Assembly: GCA_963969595.1 (NCBI GenBank)
Contig: OZ018418.1
Location: forward strand, 8,437,001 to 8,501,000
Length of the DNA: 64,000 nucleotides
DNA from: Neckera pumila
Taxonomy: Eukaryota; Streptophyta; Bryopsida; Hypnales; Neckeraceae
Reading direction: 5' to 3'
The position numbers and the translations under genes are program-made. Shown piece by piece: positions 58,575 through 64,000 of the stretch. The number at the start of each line of letters is the position of its first letter. The stretch's first letter is position 1. Under the pieces are notes generated by a model. That model was not told the origin of the DNA, did no database searches, and worked only from the letters and a program-made list of their open reading frames with translations.

Positions 58575-58810
58575 AATGTGCTGGAAAACTTGTTATTTTC
58601 ACTTTAAACGCAGATATCTTGCAATCTGTGCGGTAAAAAAATTCTGAAAGTTTTTGTACACACTCTCATACTAGTTAGGTGTAACATTCTACGGCTGCAT
58701 GTGAAAATTTCAAAGTGTTTTCAATTTTTTTTTCTTTTTTCTATAGAAATGGCAGTTTTGACAAAAAAAGGGTAGGCAGAAAAAGGACCTAGGTCCTTCA
58801 AGGGTTAAAG
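58575..58810 (+). repeat. Diverged dispersed copy of long-repeat segment (~650-880)
   Basis: Same order of landmarks as 650-880: GCAGATATCTTGCAATCTGTGCGGT, then a TTCTGAAAG, a CTCATACTAG, ACATTCTACGGCTGCATGTG, TTTCAATTTTTTTT, ATGGCAGTTTTGA and a GGGTTAAA end. Orientation is direct. Identity is low (about 65%). It shows that the terminal sequence is a dispersed family. Confidence 0.55.
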
Positions 58811-59018
58811 TAGAAGGGTGAAAAAGAAATTTGAACATAATTGAAGTCAGAACTTGTGAGAATGGAATGAGTTCTGTATTATGATCATAGATTTCAAAGA
58901 TATCAATCATTTAGAACTTGTTGGACCGTAGTGTTCTTATTATACACTTATGTGCATTTTTGAAATCATTCACATGTCGTATAAGTAAGTGTGCTTAACG
59001 CAAAATAGATAGCAATCA

Positions 59019-59099
59019 CTCCCTCTGTCTCAAAATAAAATTGGTGTTTTGTTTGTATTTTACAAAGGAAACATTGGTTTTCTTTTTAAACAGAGGGAG
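59019..59099. mobile_element. Stowaway-like MITE, 81 bp
   Basis: The ends CTCCCTCTGT (59019-59028) and ACAGAGGGAG (59090-59099) are perfect inverted repeats, and the left end continues CTCAAAATAA, the familiar Stowaway (Tc1/mariner-type) terminal motif. The interior is AT-rich with no ORF. The flanks are CA on both sides and not the usual TA, so the target duplication is decayed or the end is misplaced. Confidence 0.6.
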
Positions 59100-59846
59100 C
59101 ATTCGATTTTTTAAGATCATTTTGTTCTATATTACTTTCAAAAGATAAAGAATGCATAGTATCTGATGATTGAATTTTTCTTATTATATGGGATGTGTTA
59201 CAGTTACTTCTATAGTCAGGGGTCTTTGCCATGCAAAAAAAACAAAATTTTGTTGATTGTCTTGTGCCTCATCATCTTCACAAACTTATCACATATGAAT
59301 AAATTTAATTACTTCTGTCTTCCAAACCCAATAAAAATAGGTAAGGAAGGACTATAGATATGTGAGATTTCTAATTTTTTAAATTCAAATTTCAGGTCTT
59401 CTTTTATAAAATTAGGTCTTCTATAAGTCAAGTTATAGAGCATTTTGTTTTTTAACACCCATGGCTTTTCATGATTTTTGAAGAGTCTTCATGACTTGTA
59501 CATAAAATTTATGACATTGACTTCAAGTGTCATTTAAATTTAGATTGTGGAATATTCATTCGCTATAGATTGGATAATTATGTTAAATACGTAATTGGAG
59601 TGTTAAGGATAATTCTCATGTCTGTCTGAATTCAGTGAATTTGTCAATAGGTTTAGGAACTAACTTAGCGGACCTTTGATTGAGAACTTCCCACTTGTAA
59701 GCATTACTGCATGCGTGTTAGTTGATTTCCGATGAGCCAATTTTTGGGAATATATATAAATTCAGCAATTTATATGGCAGTACCTATGAATGATTTCAAC
59801 CTTGGCACTGCACAATAATATTTTGTAGTACAAAGAAGCTTTCGCT

Positions 59847-61109
59847 CTAAAGCTTGACGTCAATTCCACCGTGGACATTCAAATTATTCCACTTGTGAAT
59901 GTGCAAAATCTTATGTTGCACCACGCTCCTTTGTGGAGAAAAGTTAGCTCTGTTGCAAGGCTTAGCTTGTGGCTTTCTTATTTGTGAGTGTAGTTGTCCA
60001 TACGTACGTTGATTGATTTCGGGTGTGACAATGCGACATTCAATGACCCATTCTTCACCCTTGTTCAAAATTCCAAGAGCCATGTATAGAAAATAATTGT
60101 TGTTCCCTCTACTTTTTTAAATCATTCAAGTGATTGCAAGTAAGGATTTTTAGCCAAGAATATGTACAATTGATACTTTTGTTCAGCGGAACTGAGAAGG
60201 AAATTGGTACCTTCCGAGGCATGAAGTGCTTGGACGGTGACTAAAATTGGGAAGCCTGTACTATCAGTCTTCCAAGGTGTAGCAGCAGCATGCTCATCAG
60301 TGGAGATGCAACGCAAACTTAGTTACGTGCGCCTAATTCAGTTTTTGTTTGTTTTTATTTTTACTTAAGCCATTGTTCAGCACCCACCATCTTCACAATG
60401 TCCGTTTAATTTCAACCTACACAACAATCCTTGAACATTCTGTACTTAGTTAAAAGACGGTTAATTTTGGGGAGTAACTGATTAAGCTTAATGTAGATTC
60501 GTATGAATCACGAAGAGATTAATAGTGAGGATGGTAGAACAATCGAAGAACTAAGAATGTTTCTGGTGAGCTTTAGTTTCAAGAAGTAGGGCTCCAAGCA
60601 TTAACTTACACAACCCTTGAACCATGAGTATCGCATTTATAAACTATGATCAAATCCTTATTTGAATATTGTCTGGACAAGGTCAATGCATATGTATTGT
60701 GCGTTTTTTCCTACTTCTTTGTGTAGCTCTAACCTAGAGTGCTCCAAGATGCAAGCACCAGTAGCTAACTGATCATTCTTGCTTTGGCACATAAATGTCA
60801 GTAAACATTTCTAAAAGTTGTTTAGTCCTACTTTGACATCCTAACTTGCAACGGAGAAAAGATTAATAAGAAAGGGAAACAACGATTGTCTAGTACGGCT
60901 CTTGGGATTTTTGCAACATTAAAAATGGCTAAGTTGTGTCGGGCAGGTATATCCCAGCTTGTAAGCTGCAGTAAGTTCGGTGAATCACCCATAGGCACAA
61001 GCATCTCCATCGTGAGGCAAAAAATGAAGCCAATTATGTGGCCTTCCATGAAACAAGAGGTCACCAACATGAATGATGCTCTTGTACAAATCCAGCGTTC
61101 AGGAAGCAT
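59847..61109 (-). pseudogene. Fragments of an unrecognised minus-strand gene
   Basis: Three frames may be exons: 61109-60828, 60316-60122 (TPWKTDSTGFPILVTVQALH) and 60083-59847 (LNKGEEWVIECRIVTP). Their composition looks more coding-like than the surroundings and they are on one strand, but I found no domain and could not confirm splice sites. A KVEEWVI segment on the plus strand near 61340 resembles the EEWVIECR segment, which hints at an inverted duplication of one exon. Low confidence. Confidence 0.25.
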
Positions 61110-61465
61110 CTATTCTGTGAAGTCATTCCTAAAGACAAGAAGATAGAAAGGAGAGACCGACAAAAAATATGTTGAATCGGTACACTATTGACCTACTGCA
61201 CTATTCCTATCAAATTTCAATAATCTTAATCTTGTTTCCTTATAACCTAATTAAGTGGTCTTATAAAGTATTTGCATGGGGCTCATTTTGTTTCCTACAG
61301 GCTTTGCCAGCACAAATTGTTTTAGAGAATTGCGACAAGGTTGAAGAATGGGTCATTCTTCGAAGTCAATCATCAGGTAGAAAATCCTGAAGGCCATGGC
61401 TTGTGAGACTCAGAGTTACCAAAACAACAATATTTGAGTTTTTGATTATGAACCCCAATCTCTAA

Positions 61466-61690
61466 CTGGGACCCGCAGGGTGAAAACACAAAAATTTTAC
61501 CCCCTGAAAAAATGCAGGAATTTTTTATTTTTCACATATTATTATTTTTTTTTAATTTTGATTTCATATTTGCAATCAAAGGCCCCAAGTTAGCTAGGGG
61601 AGGTTAACATCTAACCCTAGACACAGCTCAAAATAGGGGCAAGAGTTTTTGTTTATCCCCACCAATTTCTACATTTTCAACCTACAAGTC
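61466..61690. repeat. Imperfect inverted repeat at the start of the right long repeat
   Basis: GGGACCCGCAGGGTGAAAAC at 61466, followed by AAAATTTTACCCCC and TGCAGG, is matched inverted by the GGGGCAAGAGTTTTTG...TTTTCAACCTACAAGTCCC block ending near 61690. The left copy of the long repeat keeps this block in a better form (CATTTTCACCCTGCGAGTCC, 99-118). The palindrome spans the point where similarity to position 1 begins. Confidence 0.45.
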
Positions 61691-64000
61691 CCAATTTGAA
61701 TGCCAAATTTTACGTATTTTGCCTTATACCATCACCCTAAACTTTAAAATGTGATGTATTAGTTAACCTACTCTTTGAACAAATAAAATGTAAATGTGGT
61801 ATAATGCTTTAGTCCTTGCATTCAGAAAAGGGCCAAGAAAAGGGTCTACAAGTTTGCGGGCAGTTATGGATTTTGTACATTAAAATAAACTTTGAAGTCC
61901 TTTATCTTACTACATTTTCAATAATTAAAAAAAAAAAATCCAAGGATGTAGATTATTTATTACAACATTGCCACCATTAGGATCAGCATTTTTCAGTTCC
62001 ATAATTAAATTCTTGACAATTTTGTAGTTTAAATCATTTTCTACTACTATCTACTTACTATTTTTTTCCTATATGATGTACAATTTCAAATGAAGTGAAA
62101 ATTTTCAAGCATGTAGCCAACTTGTCTAGGAAAAAGAATCCAAAGAAGCACCATCATTTTGGAATTCTTTTAATCAAAAAGTGAGCTTGTGGAGTACTGC
62201 TGCCCTGTTTTTTTCAGTTCCAAAAAAATGGATTTAGTAACTTTGAATGCTTATATCTTACAATCCAGGTGGTGGAAATTCCTTAAAAATTTATAACATA
62301 AGTTCTCAAGTCACCATACTACAAGATCCTACGGTTACATGTGCCAAAATTTTTATTTTTTCAAAATTGGATACTTGTACTCAAAATGACAGTTTTTGAG
62401 CCTTTTTGGTGAGAACATAGTCATGGATCTTTAGGGGTTACTTACATGAACCTTTTTTGCAAAATGAGTAGCAATCTATGTGGTACAGTTGAGTTGCTAT
62501 TTTTTCCTTTGCAATGCTTAATTCCAGATGAATCCAAAAAATTTTAAGCATGTACTAAACTTGTCAAGGAAAAAAAGTTCCAAAGAAGCACCATGATTTT
62601 GGACATTCTTTCATAGGAATGTGGGCATCTGAAGTGTAGCACCCTTGTTTTCCAGAGGGCCAAAAAAATGCTTTCATTGAATTTCAATGTTGGAACTTGC
62701 AGTCCATGGCTCCACGCGGTGGAAAATTCTGAAACTTTTACCACATGTTTTCAGTTCACCATAGTAGAAAACTTTCCGGTACATGTGAGAAAAAAAAAGA
62801 ATCCCCAAGAATTGGATACTAGTACTAAAAATGACATGTATTCAGTATTTTAGTGAAAGCATATTCATTGAACTTAAGGGGGTTCAATGACTGGTCAGCA
62901 ATTTTTGTTTCCCAAGAGCTTTCATGCCTTACCCTAAAGACCCCAACCCTGAATCTTATCCTAATATTGAACACTATACCCTAATCAAACCCTGAAACTT
63001 TTTGCTATACCTCAGAAACCTGACCTGACCATGTATAGTCAGGCAGCACTCGTATTCCTCTTGTTACTTTTTCTGTAGCCACCAATGGATTTAATTTATA
63101 CTGACAATAGTTTTTGGGAAATGGGATCTTCTTAGTGCGGTGGAAAAGCTGTAAAGAATGACATAATTGTTCAGCCGAAATTAGAATTGGAAGATTCTAC
63201 GTCGTCAGCATTGAATGCTTACAGCTGCCAGCGGCAGTGAAAAGTGCCTATCTATTTTTATTTGGCCTTGAAGATGACTGTTTGAAAATCCCGCGTACAT
63301 TCCCTCGCTTACCTTCCCGCGTGCCGTTCTCACTCTCACTGTCCCGCAGTTGTCCATCAATCCGCTTCTCTGCTGGCGACGGGGTTCCATCATTTCTTTC
63401 TTGTTGTTGCCGCCCACATTCACAGGCCTCCTTCACTTCTCGCAATATGTCTCATTTCCGTGCTTTCAGAGCTCTTTCCATTTGGTTTCTTGGGCTCTGG
63501 CTCATCTGCATTTTGATTTCGTAAGAGTTGTTGCCGCAGTGTCACTTCACAAATTTGGGGTCTGTTTTGTTTGCTCCTTTGGTTCACAAGATTTTGGGTA
63601 TGCAGTAGTTCATCTTGTATTCTCAATCAAAGGTGTCCCTGTCTTGCATTATACATTTAATTCTGCATAGTGCATTCCTCGTGCCCGTGTTGAAATGGGT
63701 CCTTCTTCCAATCTCTTCTATGCATTTGCAGTATTTGATGTTATAAATCATGACATTATCATGTCGCTGGGTTGTAGGAAATTCATGTTTTTTTCTGCAT
63801 TGTGTTTGATGTTTGCGACATTTCAGATTGGTTCGGATTTTCTGTTGTTACTTGTGATCAACCTTGCACTAGCGTCTACAGGCAATTGGGTTGTTTACGG
63901 TATCCTGAGCAAGTGAGACAGTCAGACATTGTCGCCGAAATTCCCGGGATTGAATCTGATGAACTATAAAATATGATGCCCCGTGAAATGTGGGACGGAC
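61577..64000. repeat. Long direct repeat, right copy
   Basis: Collinear with 1-2423 from CAAAGGCCCCAAGTTAGC (61577) to the window end, with scattered substitutions and few short indels. The offset stays at 61576-61577 overall. It includes the internal ~435-bp duplication, the telomere-like tract and the 1600-2400 leader-like part. The window ends just where the dyad cluster and transposase-like gene would follow in a second element copy. Confidence 0.9.

Overview
The window looks like transposon-rich heterochromatin from a land plant. A liverwort-type bryophyte such as Marchantia is my best guess, but that rests only on recalled protein families. Evidence for a plant nuclear genome: GT-AG introns, plant telomere-like CCCTAAA stretches, CACTA-type and Stowaway-type MITEs, a Ulp1-type protease of the kind plant transposons carry, and 5-bp target duplications around LTR-type insertions. 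No rRNA, tRNA, CRISPR or prokaryotic signal was seen. Nearly every long reading frame belongs to a mobile element or its cargo and carries nonsense changes.

Layout. 1-2423 is one copy of a long repeat whose second copy, same orientation, starts at 61577 and runs off the window (about 95% identical by eye). Next come a cluster of 19-bp dyads (2483-3056) and a decayed DUF7869-type (RNase H-like, DDE-like) transposase gene on the plus strand (3135-5960). An array of about 41 monomers of ~181 bp fills 6768-14430. Then come an AT-hook-like protein gene (16516-18292, +) and a large minus-strand gene (27122-19190) that combines a C2HC zinc finger with a C-terminal Ulp1/C48 protease. That gene is split by LTR-type insertion A (21495-25011). 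27.2-33.9 kb is AT-rich and non-coding, with local duplications and a CACTA-type MITE that has a matching empty site. 33906-40814 is LTR-type unit C (-) with unit B (+) nested inside. A 450-bp TTTA microsatellite, a large foldback and an FCP1/NIF-like phosphatase gene (45544-43326, -) follow. A ~1340-codon unknown gene (53760-45778, -) is split in frame by LTR-type unit D (46339-49979). More 19-bp dyads lie in its introns and leader. 55483-55998 is an inverted, diverged copy of part of the left repeat, followed by a 740-bp foldback.

How it may fit together. The transposase gene and the large unknown gene are transcribed inward from opposite sides. Both have TTAACTCG-N3-CGAGTTAA dyads in their leaders or introns, and both are flanked by inverted copies of the same sequence. 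I read this as a giant (~56 kb) DNA transposon with transposase at the left, the Ulp1/zinc-finger gene, phosphatase and AT-hook gene as internal genes, and later LTR-type insertions. A second copy would begin at 61.6 kb. This is inference. A chance mosaic of elements is the alternative.

The four LTR-type units (A-D, 3.3-3.6 kb) each look like a lone LTR that contains a ~650-codon coiled-coil protein ORF. Three of the four share a UGA codon at one site.
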